Shown one piece after another: positions 10,361-21,993 of a stretch of 64,000 nt of DNA. The DNA comes from Muricea muricata (Eukaryota; Cnidaria; Anthozoa; Malacalcyonacea; Plexauridae). A model generated the notes under the pieces. It was not told the origin of the DNA, did not search any database, and worked only from the letters and a program-made list of their open reading frames with translations. Position 1 is the stretch's first letter. Each line of letters starts with the position of its first letter. The translations under genes were made by a program, and so were the position numbers. The DNA lies in contig OY979716.1 of NCBI GenBank assembly GCA_963855995.1, positions 123,194,237-123,258,236 of the forward strand, read 5' to 3'.

Positions 10361-11390
10361 AATACTGACAAGGGGTTTTATAACATAACATGTATTCTTG
10401 GGTTTCGAGTGACGTTATAAATTTCAGTGAGGGTCAACTTTGAATTGGGACACAATGATCCGATTATACTAAATGTTCCTGGCATGTGTTGGCCTTGTGT
10501 TTTGTAGCAAAATTGCCAAATTTCATATCATTTGCTCATTCTAGTGCAGCATAATCATCAATACAGGCAAGGTTGTCCCCCACTCAGATTCACTGCATGA
10601 TGGTACCTAGTAAAACCCAAGAATGGTATGCATGCTCTGATTGATCAATAGCCGTGTTTTAATCAGGCCATCCAAACATGGAAATAATTACAGAGTTATT
10701 TTATAAAACAAATACTTAATGGCTTTCCTATTTGGAGGCCTGATCCAAACAATTTAGGATATTGCTTGAGTGGAAAAAAGCTTGAAGAACCCTTGCCTGT
10801 GGCCCATGCTTTTAAAGCTTTTCTCAAACCTTGCAACATCCAAGGCATATTGGATCAAGCCATCCAAACATGGAACCATTTGGTATTTGTAGAGCTAGTA
10901 CACATTACACAAAGTTATAGACTTGGAAAATGGTGTCTTACCCTCCCTCTACCCATGAGGTAAATAAGATCTTACAACCCCTAGTGTCTTACCCCCTCCA
11001 CCAATGATGTGATGGGAATGTCCCCCTCCCCTCAACGCATGATGTGAAGGCATCATATACAGGTATTAAGCAATTATTGGTGGTTGAGTACCCCTTTGTC
11101 AATCTGACTGTAATTAACTGTAATTCCAAACAATTATAGTACATAGAAAAGAATTTTTAAATTAATGTATTTAAAGTATGCATATAACTTGCTAACACAA
11201 TACAATAATTTATTTTAAATGTAATGAAAGTTTGTAAACATACATGTATTTCCAAATAATTAATAAATATTGTTCATTATAAACAATTTAATTTCATTTA
11301 TCATGTTTAATATATACTTATACTATTATTTATAATAATGCAATGAATTGAATAACATTTTTGCACACAACAGCTATACTGTCTTATGTA
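10361..11390. other. Spacer between the convergent Harbinger genes
   Basis: About 1 kb without a supportable gene. It holds a small hairpin: ATCAGGCC..CCAAA at about 10663-10678 against TTTGG..GGCCTGAT at 10731-10744. A second CCATCCAAACATGGAA is near 10860. A C-rich stretch follows at 10935-11040, then AT-rich sequence. Both genes would terminate here. Confidence 0.6.
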
Positions 11391-12264
11391 TTAAGATTGT
11401 TTGAACTTATTCATAAATGTTTCAACTAAATTGAACATTGCCTTTTGTGATTCCTGCTGCATTTTCATTTGCTCTACCATTTGGTTTTGCATGTTTTGCT
11501 GCACATCCAATCTTTGTTTTTCCAACATAATTTCTTGCTCACGGATTTTCAGTTGTTTCTCGGTATTTTCCTTGTTGCTATCTTGTTTATATTTAAGGTA
11601 TTCAAGAAACTCTGTGCTTTTTCTCTTTCTGCAGGGACCAGGAGTATCTTCAAGCTCATGCCTTTTTTTTGTTTCGCCCAGTTTTTCGCATGCTTTCTTT
11701 CGCATTTCCTCGGCTGTCGCCTTTTCTTTTTCTACTTTATCTTTTTTCAGTTGAAGGTCTTGTAGGAAACCATTTTCATATTCAACCATACGGCTGTGGA
11801 TATCTGTCAACAGTTGTGTCTTTTCGTCGAATTCTGTAGCAATGCCTGTTGCTCTTGCTTCTTGTGTTTCTTGTTTTTTGAACGATTCGACAAGTTCAAA
11901 AAACCTGGTTCGCACTGAACGTTGGTTGAGGCTTGGAGGGAAACCGGAGTTTGGTATCTCTGTCAAATTTACTGCTATATTTCTGAAGGCATCTTCTCGC
12001 TCCCGAGAGCCATGTTTCCATCTATACGGCTCGACTGAAATTGCTTCGGTCAAAAGCTGAACATCATGCGTGGTTTTCCACCGAAACTTTGTTCGTTTTT
12101 TAGCTGGTCTATAGGGAAAAAAACAATAGGTAAATGTAAGCCACATAAGATCATTACCTAATTTGATAAACCGTTTTCAAAATACACAGTACTTACGGAC
12201 TATTTTGGTCAAAATTTTCTTCTTCAGCCAAATAAGCCAAGTCTATGTTGTTCATAGCACTCAT
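11391..12264 (-). CDS. Harbinger SANT/Myb-like DNA-binding protein (2 exons)
   Basis: Exon 1 runs from ATG 12264 to 12197 (donor GTAAGT), exon 2 from 12108 to 11391 (acceptor CTATAG), phase 2, giving 261 residues. The N-terminus (MSAMNNIDLAYLAEEENF) is acidic. Next comes a trihelix/Myb-like block: FRWKTTHDVQLLTEAI, PYRWKHGSREREDAFRNIA and RSVRTRFFELVESFKK (roughly residues 30-110). A long charged coiled coil rich in K, E and Q fills the C-terminal half. In PIF/Harbinger elements the Myb-like partner binds the ends and brings the transposase into the nucleus. It converges on the transposase gene in the same element. Confidence 0.88.
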
Positions 12265-12547
12265 GTTTTTTTCGTCAAAAAAAGCCTAAATTATAACAAA
12301 AATGAAATAAAACAACTGAACAAAACCGAAGCGGAAAAATAACATAGAAAAACAAAATTTTTGTGTCTATTTAAAGAAAAAACAACTTGCCTTTCAAATG
12401 GTTCTCCCGACGACCATAAATCGCTTTGTTACGGTCCCAAAACGAAAACATGCGACGATTTCCTCCCACCCATGCACTTACTGCGCATGCGTAACAGACT
12501 TAAGGTAGCGGTAGTGGTAGAGGAAGTCAAATCTGAACCTGTCTAAT

Positions 12548-13020
12548 TTGGGCTAGGGGTAAAATCCCCTAGCCATTTTACTATTAAAAATATTAACTTT
12601 AACAAAAATGATTTGACAATTAATTGTTTATATGTGTCAAAATTGTTTTGCCCAGTAAGGTGAGGGCACAAATTACGCCATACTTCGTAAATTCTAATGA
12701 TGCACAATGGGGAGGAGGTGGGCTTTCAAAGTTTCTTGAACAGTCGTTGTTCGTTTGTTGAGTTCAGCAACGACTGCTTTAGTCTCGTATGTATGTAGCT
12801 TTATAATAACTGTCCATAATACTCTAGGCTCCTCCTCGCCGGATATGTTGACACAACTGTAACACCATTCCTTTCCATCTTTACACCCCTGGCTAATACT
12901 ATTATATTCTTAACAGTATCTTTAACACATTAATTTAATTATGTTCCTTATCCTCTTATAAATACAATCCGGAATGCATAAAATTCCTATTCGCAAGCAA
13001 ATATTCTATTTGTATTTTTG
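12548..13020. other. Non-coding stretch
   Basis: About 470 bases with no gene I can support. A short inverted pair CAGTCGTTG/CAACGACTG is at 12741-12776. Otherwise plain AT-rich sequence up to unit A. Confidence 0.5.
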
Positions 13021-13024
13021 CAAA

Positions 13025-13233
13025 AAGATTTGGCAACTTTCACAACCAACGAAGGGTGGTCATTTATGATCTCAAGAATATGGCGGAATATCGGGAGTAG
13101 CAAGCACTTAAGGCATCCAAAAAGGCGAGAACTGAGACGAAAACGACTGCGACAAGACTCTTGAAGAGAGATTAATTCTGGGAAAATACAGAGAAGCGCC
13201 AAGAATTGACTACGGCGTGAAATAATCCACCTG
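13025..13233. repeat. Unit A, uninterrupted copy (empty sites)
   Basis: Reads continuously through the places where the left copy is broken: GGTGGTCATTTATGATC corresponds to the P MITE site and GAACTGAGACGAAAACG to the BEL/Pao site. It therefore shows the pre-insertion sequence for both. No confident gene: frames are interrupted in the same places in both copies. Confidence 0.75.
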
Positions 13234-13253
13234 GTCTTGAGTGAGAGACTGAG

Positions 13254-13419
13254 CAGTAGCGGCGCCAGCGCGATAAGTGAGGGGGACATAATATTCATAT
13301 ATTCGTGTTCTGCACAATTAATTTCTTTTGAAGTCGATTCGATTTCAAAAGAAATTAATTGTGCAGAACACGAATATATGAATATGTCCCCCTCACTTAT
13401 CGCGCTGGCGCCGCTACTG
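13254..13419. mobile_element. Palindromic hAT-like MITE
   Basis: A 166-bp near-perfect palindrome, CAGTAGCGGCGCCAGCGCGA to its reverse complement, meeting at AAGTCGATTCGATTTC. Direct 8-bp copies AGACTGAG flank it (13246-13253, 13420-13427), the duplication size of hAT elements. It is related to 33743-33897, sharing ATTAATTTCTTTTGAA and AATATATGAATAT. Confidence 0.88.
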
Positions 13420-13427
13420 AGACTGAG

Positions 13428-14330
13428 AAATGTTTGCCTACGACAGCGTGTTTTTCAGTTGATGATTTGTAACTTGAAACTGGTGTTTCTGAGGGTGGCT
13501 CGCTAATTTAAGATGGAGTTTCGGTTTGTAATAAAGTGAAACTGTGTTTCTGAAGGTATTTCTTCCGTTGAAGTTTCTGGTTTATCGAAGCTGTTGTCAT
13601 CTGAAGGATACATATTTTCACTAATTTATTTTTCAAAACTTCCCTGGAGAAGGAAATGCCATTAAGCGGAAGCACCGCTGCTGTGGTTTTGTTTTCCAAA
13701 ATAGCGATTAAATTTGTTTACTTTGCATTGAATTTGCGCTTCATCTGCTCAAGTATAATTATCTCGATCGGAAAATACTTATACTCTAGCAATACGTCAA
13801 ACGCTGTTACAATCCTCACGCAAATAGTCAGTTAAATTTGTAAACACAATAAAAGTAGAAGTAATTTATATATGTTATAGTAGAATTACTAATTAAATAT
13901 AAATATATGTTTACAAGTGCAACAAAGGGAAACAAAGACAATGGAATTCAATGTAACAATTGAATTGATATTAAATATTGTCCCATGGAGTGAGGATACA
14001 ATTTGTAATGTCTAAGTATTGAAGAAGTAGAACCCCGCGATTAAACATGCACATATATGATTTATAAATAAATGCTTTATTAAAATATCTTGGATTTTGC
14101 AACCTACACAGTTGAAATACATCCATAGTCACATTAATGCACATTTAGTATTAACATGTAAATTATATAAAATAGAACCTAAAAATGGTAGTAGAAGTCA
14201 AAGACCTCAATAGATACTAAGAATGTTAAAAGTATTAAATAACAGAGCAAAACGGGACAAGACAAGCAAAGAGTTTTATAGTAATTACTACAATTATGAA
14301 TAAATCATAAATACGATAGTCAGTTAAAAC
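13428..14330. other. Non-coding stretch between MITE and LINE
   Basis: About 900 AT-rich bases with no coherent ORF, repeat pair or RNA gene that I can see. The end near the LINE may include its 3' untranslated region. Confidence 0.5.
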
Positions 14331-14395
14331 CTAGGTGCGAGAGGCATTAAACTGCTCAACAGACGATGGAATAAAAGAGTTTTTAAATCGATTTG

Positions 14396-16277
14396 TCATA
14401 CATTTGATTGGTTCGAATTTTCTTCCAGCACGTAGACCATATCCTGGGCTGCAGCAATCTCTACCAAATCTGATAGTGAACTGGGTCTTGGGACCACCTC
14501 GTTTTTAAAAAATGTTCGACAGAGTTGTTCACGTCTTAAGTGCAGGATTGACATGCTACAAACCACTAGTGCTTCGTTATATGACAGTGATGGGCGGATA
14601 ATTTTTAAAGCTCTACGCTGAATCCTTTCAATGTCATTTGAAAGATATTCTGGGATATTAAAATGCCAAATTTGGTTACAATATTCCAATATTGGTCTAA
14701 TACATGTTCTATATACCGTAATTAACGTTATCTTGTCTGCATTTGCTCTTTTCAAGAGACGCAACATGTAGAGACGTCTCGAAGATTTTAATTTTTAACA
14801 ATATATGCGACATGCTCATTCCACTTGAGGTCACTACTAAGCATCACACCCAATAATTTTGCAGAATTTACATGTTCGACAGGAGGTCAGTTGTTGAAAG
14901 TTGGGTTTCTTTTTCCAAAAACAGATTAGGATTTCCTTACACTTCCTGGTATTTAGGACCATATCATTTTCTTCACACCACAGATTTATTCCATCAAGAG
15001 TACATTGCAGAGCTGATTCCTCATTTACAATAACCGTCTCCGAAAGAGTAGTGTCATCTACATATATCCAGGGGCTTTCCCAGTCCTTTAATAAATCATT
15101 AATCATTATCATAAAGAGGATAGGACCTAGTACGGTTCCCTGTGGGACGCCACCATTTAATTGTTGGTAACACGAAGTTGAACTACCAATCCTCACCCGC
15201 TGTTTCCTGTTGGATATAAACTTCTTACCCACTCAATCAAGGTAGGGTCAATGGCCATATCTCTCATCTTCCTTAGTAAAATATTATGGTTTATTCGGTC
15301 GAACGCCTTACTGAAATCTAAAAGTAAAACGCGAACACATTGCTCACGTTGGTCAGTAGCCTTATATAGGTGATGGACCAACGATAACAGGGCATGTGTT
15401 GTTGACAGACCAGGTAATGATCCAAACTGGTTCAGATCAATCAATTGTCTAATTTGTGACATTATCCACTTTACGACAAAGCGCTCCATTGTTTTAGAGA
15501 GAACAGCTGTCAATGATATTGGCCGTAGATCCTTTTCTGTTTCTTTTACTGGGTTGGTTTTAGGAATTGGTATAACATCAGCTAACTTCCAAATATTTGG
15601 AACTGACCTTTCTTGGATCGAGGCATTGAAGATTAGGGCGACAGGTGACGACAGTTCCACTGCAAATTCCTTTAAAATCTATGTGGGTAAATTGTCTGGC
15701 CCCGATGTCTTTCCGCGTTTTAAATGTGCTAATTCTTTATGAACTTCTTCAGGGGAAATTTGATATTTCAGAGCAATTTCTTCCGTATTTTCCAAGTCCG
15801 AATCGTTATGCAGAAGAGTTAATGGCGGAATACTATTGTTAGCAAGCAAGAACCTGTTGTTAATTGTATTAGCCAATTCTGTAGACTTAATTTCTTTGTC
15901 AGCTTCGATCACACATGAAACAGATTTTTTTGAAGAAGAACCTGAGAGCTGTTTTAGAGATTTCCACCACAAGCTTGCATCATCACAATTCTTCGAAGAT
16001 GGTTATTCCGTCTATTAACATTATTTCTCAATTTCCTAAACGCTACCGGGTCTTTACCCATAGCTTGCTGCCTTTGCTGGATTAAGGATCTGAGTTCTAA
16101 GGTTATCCAGGGTTTATCGTTTGGATGTTGCTTACTTTTTCGTAACGGGAAGAAGAGATCTATTGCATAATTCAGTAACGATTGAAACGCGTCGAGCTTT
16201 TCAGAACACGAAGAGAGTGCTTCCAGGAATGTGAAATCAGTTGATGTTATTAACCACCTTCCGATCGCAACTTTCAT
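14396..16277 (-). pseudogene. LINE reverse transcriptase remnant
   Basis: Pieces in several frames (16277-15954, 15972-15679, 15660-15193, 15232-14837, 14767-14396). Recognisable blocks in order are KHPNDKPWITLELRSLI-like linker, LADVIPIPKTNP, DLRPISLTAVLSK, LLDFSKAFDRINHNIL (first catalytic D), GVPQGTVLGPILFMIMINDL and WIYVDDTTL (YxDD box). The C-terminal TCIRPILEYCNQIWH and RIQRRALKIIR are typical of CR1/Jockey ORF2. Frameshifts between the pieces mean no functional product. Confidence 0.87.
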
Positions 16278-16333
16278 ATATGGCTTTACAGACCTTCTAT
16301 AAATAACTTTCGACTTTTCCCTCTAGACTTGCA

Positions 16334-16936
16334 TTAATGGGCGGATAAGTATCGATCATGGTCACTTAGTCCAATACCGGCCAGGATGTCAGGTTTGCAA
16401 AAATGCTCGAACAAGTTCGTTAAAATTAAATCCAATATTAATGTTGCGCTTCCTCTTGTTGGGGCTTTTACCAATTGACGAAGATTGAAATTATTACTCA
16501 GTATCCGGAAATTAAAACGGTTGAAATCACCCACTAACATTACTCCAGCGTTTGGGTTTTTATCAAGAACAGTATCTAATGATGAAATTAAATACTCAGC
16601 CAAACCAGCTTCCTTGTCGAGTGGGGGGTGGTAGATGATACAAATAATTATACACGAGAAACCACGCGGGAGTCTAGGTGGACGAAGATACAACCAAAGA
16701 CATTCAAATAATGGGTTATCCAATTCTTCGATAGTTCTAAAACTTATGGATGACTTTACAAAGGCACAGACGCCACCACCTCGTTTAGGCATGGCACGGT
16801 CTTTACGGACTATTGTATAGCCGCTTATATCAACAACTGGATCTGCGATATTAGCAGTCAGCCAGGTTTCCGTAATACAAGCAATGTCGACATCGTTGTT
16901 TTTAATTACGATTTCTAGGTCTTCAATTTTATTCAC
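16334..16936 (-). pseudogene. LINE apurinic-type endonuclease remnant
   Basis: A 200-residue frame with CITETWL (catalytic E), KRGGGVCAFVKSS, IICIIYHPP, MLVGDFN and GLSDHD, the ordered motifs of the LINE endonuclease that nicks target DNA. It runs out of frame right after SDHD. The upstream region to about 17140 has no convincing ORF1. Confidence 0.87.
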
Positions 16937-17230
16937 GAGGGATTGTGTTTGACAGGAACAAGGAGGGTGAAAAAAATTGTGTGGTTGGTAGTAAAGGGAT
17001 AGAAATACAGTTATAAGGATTATGGCCAGACAATCTCCTTCGACAAAATAAATTGTGTGATGTCAAACCAATGTTCCGTATGTCACTGTGCGAACCAGAT
17101 CCAGATGATTGGCCAGGTTTTTGATGTTTTGTCGTAAACCTCAATACCTCTTCAGCGTATTGTATGACAGACGTATGTTCTTGAGCTCCGTAATTTAATA
17201 AGTTTATCGAGATTTTACTACACTTTTATA

Positions 17231-18760
17231 ATGATTAATGAAGAGAAAAACGTTGGAATTAGCCAGCTACATGATCTGGCTATCAGCCACAAAGGGAAGC
17301 TTGTATGGACTTCGTCTTATGAAGCTTTGCAAAGTTTCGTCAGGGAAGCATTAAATTTGTCTGACTGGAATTGGTCAACACCAGGAGGACATGCAAAGCT
17401 CTACCAAGAAGAGGATATAGCTCTTAAATGGTACTCGGACACTAAATCGATTATACTTAGTGGCAAACTTGCTAAAGAATACGAAGAGAAGCTAAACTTC
17501 ATGGCTTCTATATCACAGGAGTTAGCAAGCGGGAACTTGCCTTTTGACAACCGTACGGATAAAGCCGTCGTGGGAGTTCAAACAGCAACAAGCGGCTGGG
17601 ACAGTTCCCCAGAGGCCTCTTTCAAACATCTAGAGAGCCGATTACTAAAGTTATCTGAAGACTTTTTAGAAAATACGCTAGCTATTAACAACACGCTACT
17701 CGATCACACCAATCAACTTAACGGCCTCAAAAATGATGAAAAGGTCAAGTTATCTGCGTTAGAAAAAGAAAACCATGAACTTAAAGTCGAGAACAGTGCC
17801 TTGGAAGAGAGAATAAACAACTTAAGTTACATTCTGGCCGACCTTCAAGGCAAGGTTAAACACGCCGAAGAAGAAAAGGCAAGCCTAATCACAGTCATTA
17901 GACTATTGAATGATAATCAGGTGCCTAATGATCGCGTTGTGGAACAAATTGATGCTAATTTAGCAGACGATCAAGATCAACTAAATCGAACTGGCGAATA
18001 TTTACAGCCAAATATACCAGTGAAAAATTCTTTTATGGTTCTTAACGTGGAAGAATCTAACACGGTAAATGATGAGCCCTCAATTAGTGTGTACTCTAAA
18101 CAGCAACATTCTATTCAAACGAAAAACGGGCCTACTAGCAAGCAAAATGCCAGTCAATCGAATCATCCGACTAAACGGCATGAGAACCAGACGAAGGGAA
18201 AAGTTGGCCAGAATACGAAGGATAAACAAGAAATTCCACAGAACAATAAGGATCAGAACAAGCGGAAAACAATTATTGCTGGAGACTCTATCATCCAACA
18301 CGTCCATGGCTGGGAACTTTCAAATGAAAATTGTAATGTGGCAGTCAAATCCTTTTCTGGTAGCAAGATTGAAGATATGCAAGATTACTTAAAGCCACTC
18401 ATACGTAGAAAACCTGATGAGATAATCTTGCACATTGGAACAAATAATATCAGAGATTCAGCTTCTGACCCACAGACGCTGGCTGACGGTATTGTAAATC
18501 TTGCTGATCTAATTAATAGTAGCTCTCCATCAACTCAAATATCTATTTCAGGTTTAGTAACACGGAGAGACAATTCTACTTTTGTTTCTAAAATTATTAA
18601 TACGAACAAGCGATTAAAGGCCATTTGTGTAAGCAAAAAATGGTCCTTCATTGATAATAGTAATGTGAACTTATCCTGCCTAAATCGTCGCGGGTTACAT
18701 TTAAACCGTAATGGAAGTAGTTTACTTAGTAGAAATTTTTTAAATCATATCTCAAATTGA
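17231..18760 (+). CDS. CR1-type ORF1 protein with SGNH esterase-like domain
   Basis: 509 residues from ATG 17231. Residues 165-225 are a heptad-like coiled coil (KEN, EKE and LEE runs). A basic, glutamine- and asparagine-rich linker (about 285-345) follows. The C-terminal domain has IIAGDSIIQHV (block I serine in GDS, about residue 350), LHIGTNNIRDS (block III, about 400) and GLHLNRNG (catalytic histidine region, about 490). CR1 and some L2 ORF1 proteins carry this esterase; it is thought to bind RNA or membrane, not firmly known. The TGA at 18758 is followed by ORF2 in the same frame. Confidence 0.85.
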   Translation: MINEEKNVGISQLHDLAISHKGKLVWTSSYEALQSFVREALNLSDWNWSTPGGHAKLYQEEDIALKWYSDTKSIILSGKLAKEYEEKLNFMASISQELASGNLPFDNRTDKAVVGVQTATSGWDSSPEASFKHLESRLLKLSEDFLENTLAINNTLLDHTNQLNGLKNDEKVKLSALEKENHELKVENSALEERINNLSYILADLQGKVKHAEEEKASLITVIRLLNDNQVPNDRVVEQIDANLADDQDQLNRTGEYLQPNIPVKNSFMVLNVEESNTVNDEPSISVYSKQQHSIQTKNGPTSKQNASQSNHPTKRHENQTKGKVGQNTKDKQEIPQNNKDQNKRKTIIAGDSIIQHVHGWELSNENCNVAVKSFSGSKIEDMQDYLKPLIRRKPDEIILHIGTNNIRDSASDPQTLADGIVNLADLINSSSPSTQISISGLVTRRDNSTFVSKIINTNKRLKAICVSKKWSFIDNSNVNLSCLNRRGLHLNRNGSSLLSRNFLNHISN

Positions 18761-18834
18761 CGTTTAACTCAGGATAGCGATGTCGATAAAATTCAGTTGA
18801 ATGAGTCTGGCTTTCCCAAGGTCAAAGGCTTTAA

Positions 18835-21654
18835 GATGGCCATGCTCAATATTACCAGTTTGCCAAAGCATATGGACGAGATTTGTGTTTTACTTGCTAC
18901 AAAAAATTTTGATATTTTAGCTTTAAACGAAACTAGACTAGATCACTCTATTCCCGACGACTTAGTAAATATTCCAAATTACGACATTATTCGTAATGAT
19001 CGTAATAGAAACGGGGGTGGTGTCTGCATCTATGTTAGAAATAAGATAAGTTATTGCAATCTAAGTCATACTATACCTGACACTTTGGAAGCTGTGGTTA
19101 TTGAGATTCATAAACCTAACTCAAGACCTTTTATTGTTTCCACAATATACAGACCACCTAACAGTACTGTTGATATTTTTGGAAAAATTGAATATTTCAT
19201 TAGTACGTTTGATTGTGAGCATAATGAATTCTATCTACTTGGCGATTTAAATTGCAATATGTTGGATACATCAAGTCATGTAACAAAAAAGCTAAATCTA
19301 CTTCTGGAATCATATCAACTTTATCAAATGATAAATACACCGACACGTGTTACTCAATTTACTAGTAGCTTGTTAGACATATGCGTCACGTCAAATCCGG
19401 AACACGTAATTTTGACGGAGTGGTCCCTCTAGGTGTAAGTGATCACAACCTCATATACGTGGTAAGAAAAATTAATTCAAATGTCAAAATTAATTCGCAC
19501 AGGTGCATAGAAATCCGAAATTACAAGCATTTCAATTGTGACAAATTTCTTGAGGAACTTTGGAAACAACCATGGGACCTAATCGATCATGAATCTGATA
19601 TAAATTTAAGATGGTCCCTTTGGAAAACTCTCTTTCTGAATGTTCTTGATAAACACGCGCCAGTTCAATCTAAAAGAATCAGATCAAAAAGACATATTCC
19701 TTGGATTAATAAAAACACCAAAAATCTAATTCATGAAAGAGATCGTCTTAAACGTAAAGCTATGATTTCCAAATCTGAGATCGACTGGAATGCTTTCAAA
19801 GCACTCAGAAATAGAGTAAATTGTACCATTCGCAAAGATAAAGAAATTTATTACAAGAATTTAATTCATAAAAGTAATGACCCAAAAGATGCTTGGAAGA
19901 CCATAAATAGCATATTGGGTCGTAATCAGTCCAAACCAACAACATTCAATCTTAAAGTAGAAGATAAGGACATTGTAATGCCTGATGAGGTCACTGAATG
20001 CTTCAATGATTACTTCTCAGGTGTAGGGTCTAAGATTGCTAATTCTGTTGGCGAAGGTAATACCAAATATGATGAATTTATGATAAAAACTACTAATACA
20101 TTTCATTTCCAAACTATTGATACATATACAGTTTTTCACATGTTGCTTTCAATTTCTGCCTCAAAAGCTACAGGTCTTGATAAGATTCCAGCTAAAATTT
20201 TAAAAATTGCTGCCCCTGTTATTGCTCAATCTCTAACAAATCTATTTAATTATTCGATTCAAACAGAAATATTTCCTGCAGAGTGGAAAGTTGCTAAAAT
20301 TACTCCCTTACATAAATCTGGTCCAAAAAACATAGTCGATAATTATCGTCCTATTTCAATTTTGTCAGCAATTAGCAAAATCTTTGAAAAAATTCTTCAC
20401 AAGCAATTATTTGCTTACTTAAACAACAATAATCTGATTTCCAAACATCAGTTTGGCTTTAGACCAATGCACTCAACAGCTGACGCATTGCTCCATTCTA
20501 CTAATGAATGGTATAGAAACATGGATGATGGTATGCTCAACATTGCAGTTTTTCTTGATCTAAAAAAAGCTTTTGACACTGTGAATCATGAAATCTTAAT
20601 TGGAAAACTTAGCTTTCTTGGTATGCAACCATGTGCTTTAAATCTTATTACCTCATATTTGGGAAATCGTTTGCAAAGGTGTTATGTCAATGGATATCTA
20701 TCCAAACCTCATAAAATAGATTATGGTGTTCCCCAAGGGTCTATATTGGGGCCTCTTCTGTTTTTAATTTACATAAACGATTTGCCAAATTGTATTGAAA
20801 AATCAACAGTAAGAATGTTCGCAGATGACACTACTCTCACTGCCTCTGGTTTGGCATTACCCGAAATTGAATCCAAAATTAATCATGACTTAAACAATGT
20901 TCAAAAGTGGCTTTTAGCAAATAAATTATGTCTAAATCTGATCAAAACCGAATACCTATTAATTGGGAGTAAACAAAAGATTAGCAAACTTACAAATGAT
21001 CCTGTAATTCAGATAGCAAATAGACTTGTAAATCGAGTGACAAACAAAAAATCTTTAGGTGTTGAAATCGACCAATGTTTACTATGGGACATCCATCTGG
21101 ACGAAATATGTAAAAAAGTGTCGGCAGGTATTGGAGCGATTAGGAAGCTTAAACCATATGTTACTCGTGAAACACTTGTATCTGTCTATTGTGCTTTGGT
21201 TCAACCTTATTTCGATTACTGCTGCCTTGTATGGGAGCCAATTGGTGCTACACTTTCGAATAGACTTCAGTCACTCCAAAATAGAGCAGCTAGGGTTATA
21301 TTAGGATATAGAAACGAGCATGGCCAATCGGAAGCAGCCTTAAATGAGCTTCAATGGAAAACGTTGAAGCAACGTAGACTTGTTATGAAAGCCAGACTCA
21401 TGTTTAGAATAATTCACGGGCAAGCACCAGCTGTTCTAATCGAATCATTTCAAAATCCAAATGCTCCTCAACATGATTACAATTTACGTAATTCAGATTA
21501 TGGGTTTTATCTGACAAAGCCTAAAACTGAATATATGAGAAAAAGTATTGGTTATAGTGGTGCAAAACTTTGGAATAATTTACCATCGGAAGTTAGAAAT
21601 TCAATATCGATAAATACCTTTAATTCTTTAATTTCTGATATTAGTCTATCCTAA
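18835..21654 (+). pseudogene. CR1-type ORF2: endonuclease and reverse transcriptase
   Basis: Starts around ATG 18835. Endonuclease motifs are ALNETRLDHS, NGGGVCIYVRN, STIYRPP and LLGDLNCNM, then after a frame change near 19400 GVSDHNLIYVVRK. The second frame (to 21654) holds the linker with RHIPWINKNTKNL and then the reverse transcriptase: FLDLKKAFDTVNH (first D), YGVPQGSILGPLLFLIYIND and MFADDTTLTA (FADD box). It ends with the C-terminal YFDYCCLVW and RLQSLQNRAARVI. One frameshift is the only obvious lesion, so it is a young copy. The same family is at 52430-54862. Confidence 0.88.
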
Positions 21655-21714
21655 CATCGTACTTGAGTTTTACTGTCTTTATTTGTATTTATGTATATAG
21701 TTTTCTTTTTATTG

Positions 21715-21796
21715 TTACGCCCCCCTTGGAAATCAGCTATTGCTGAAGGGGTAAGCGTGAATAAATATAGTTTTAATAATAATAATAATAATAATT
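21715..21796 (+). repeat. CR1 3' hairpin and AAT tail
   Basis: ACGCCCC..TGGAAATCAGCT..GGGGTAAGCGT forms a stem-loop followed by AATAAATATAGTTTTAATAAT repeats. The reverse-strand LINE at 52430 ends with the same hairpin core (CGCCCC..TGGAAATCAGCTG) but a tail of repeated ACT/TAC. This is probably the recognition site for the element's reverse transcriptase. Confidence 0.7.
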
Positions 21797-21993
21797 CGGT
21801 GAAACCCCAAACGATGACGCCTAATAGGATGTATGTTACTGTTGGATTTCCTTTTGGGTTTATTCTTCTTGTAACTCCGCTGCGTAATACGTACTAGAAT
21901 TCTTTGCACATCTTGGATATCGGCGTTGTTAACTAACTTATTATTATGTTTTTGTGGATTGTGAATATTGGTATGTTTACGGATTAATGCATT

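Larger units (their letters stand above)
8881..12544. mobile_element. PIF/Harbinger DNA transposon, complete
   Basis: Ends AGACAGGTTCAGATTTGACT and the reverse complement at 12525-12544. A 3-bp duplication AAT lies at 8878-8880 and 12545-12547, the size expected for PIF/Harbinger. Inside are a spliced DDE transposase (plus) and a spliced SANT/Myb-like protein (minus), converging, the standard two-gene layout. Both genes read open with consistent splice phases, so the copy may be functional. About 70 bases inside the left end the terminal word GACAGGTTCAGATTTGACTT recurs at about 8963-8982. Confidence 0.93.
14330..17150 (-). mobile_element. Degenerate non-LTR retrotransposon (Jockey/CR1 group)
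   Basis: Minus-strand remains of an ORF2: endonuclease at 16936-16334, then linker, reverse transcriptase and C-terminus down to 14396, in at least five overlapping frames. The head faces the head of the next LINE (17231, plus). The 3' tail is not obvious. Too decayed to place beyond the Jockey/CR1/L2 group. Confidence 0.85.
17190..21800 (+). mobile_element. CR1-type LINE, nearly intact
   Basis: ORF1 (17231-18760) with an SGNH-esterase-like domain and ORF2 (endonuclease plus reverse transcriptase, to 21654) with one frame break near 19400. The 3' end has a conserved hairpin and a short AAT repeat tail (about 21774-21795). The esterase-type ORF1 points to the CR1 clade. The 5' end is not marked by a repeat; I place it shortly before ORF1. 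Confidence 0.88.

Noticed and set aside
11401-11765. Plus-strand cysteine/serine- and leucine/phenylalanine-rich ORFs
   Set aside because: Antisense shadows of the coiled-coil part of the Harbinger SANT protein.
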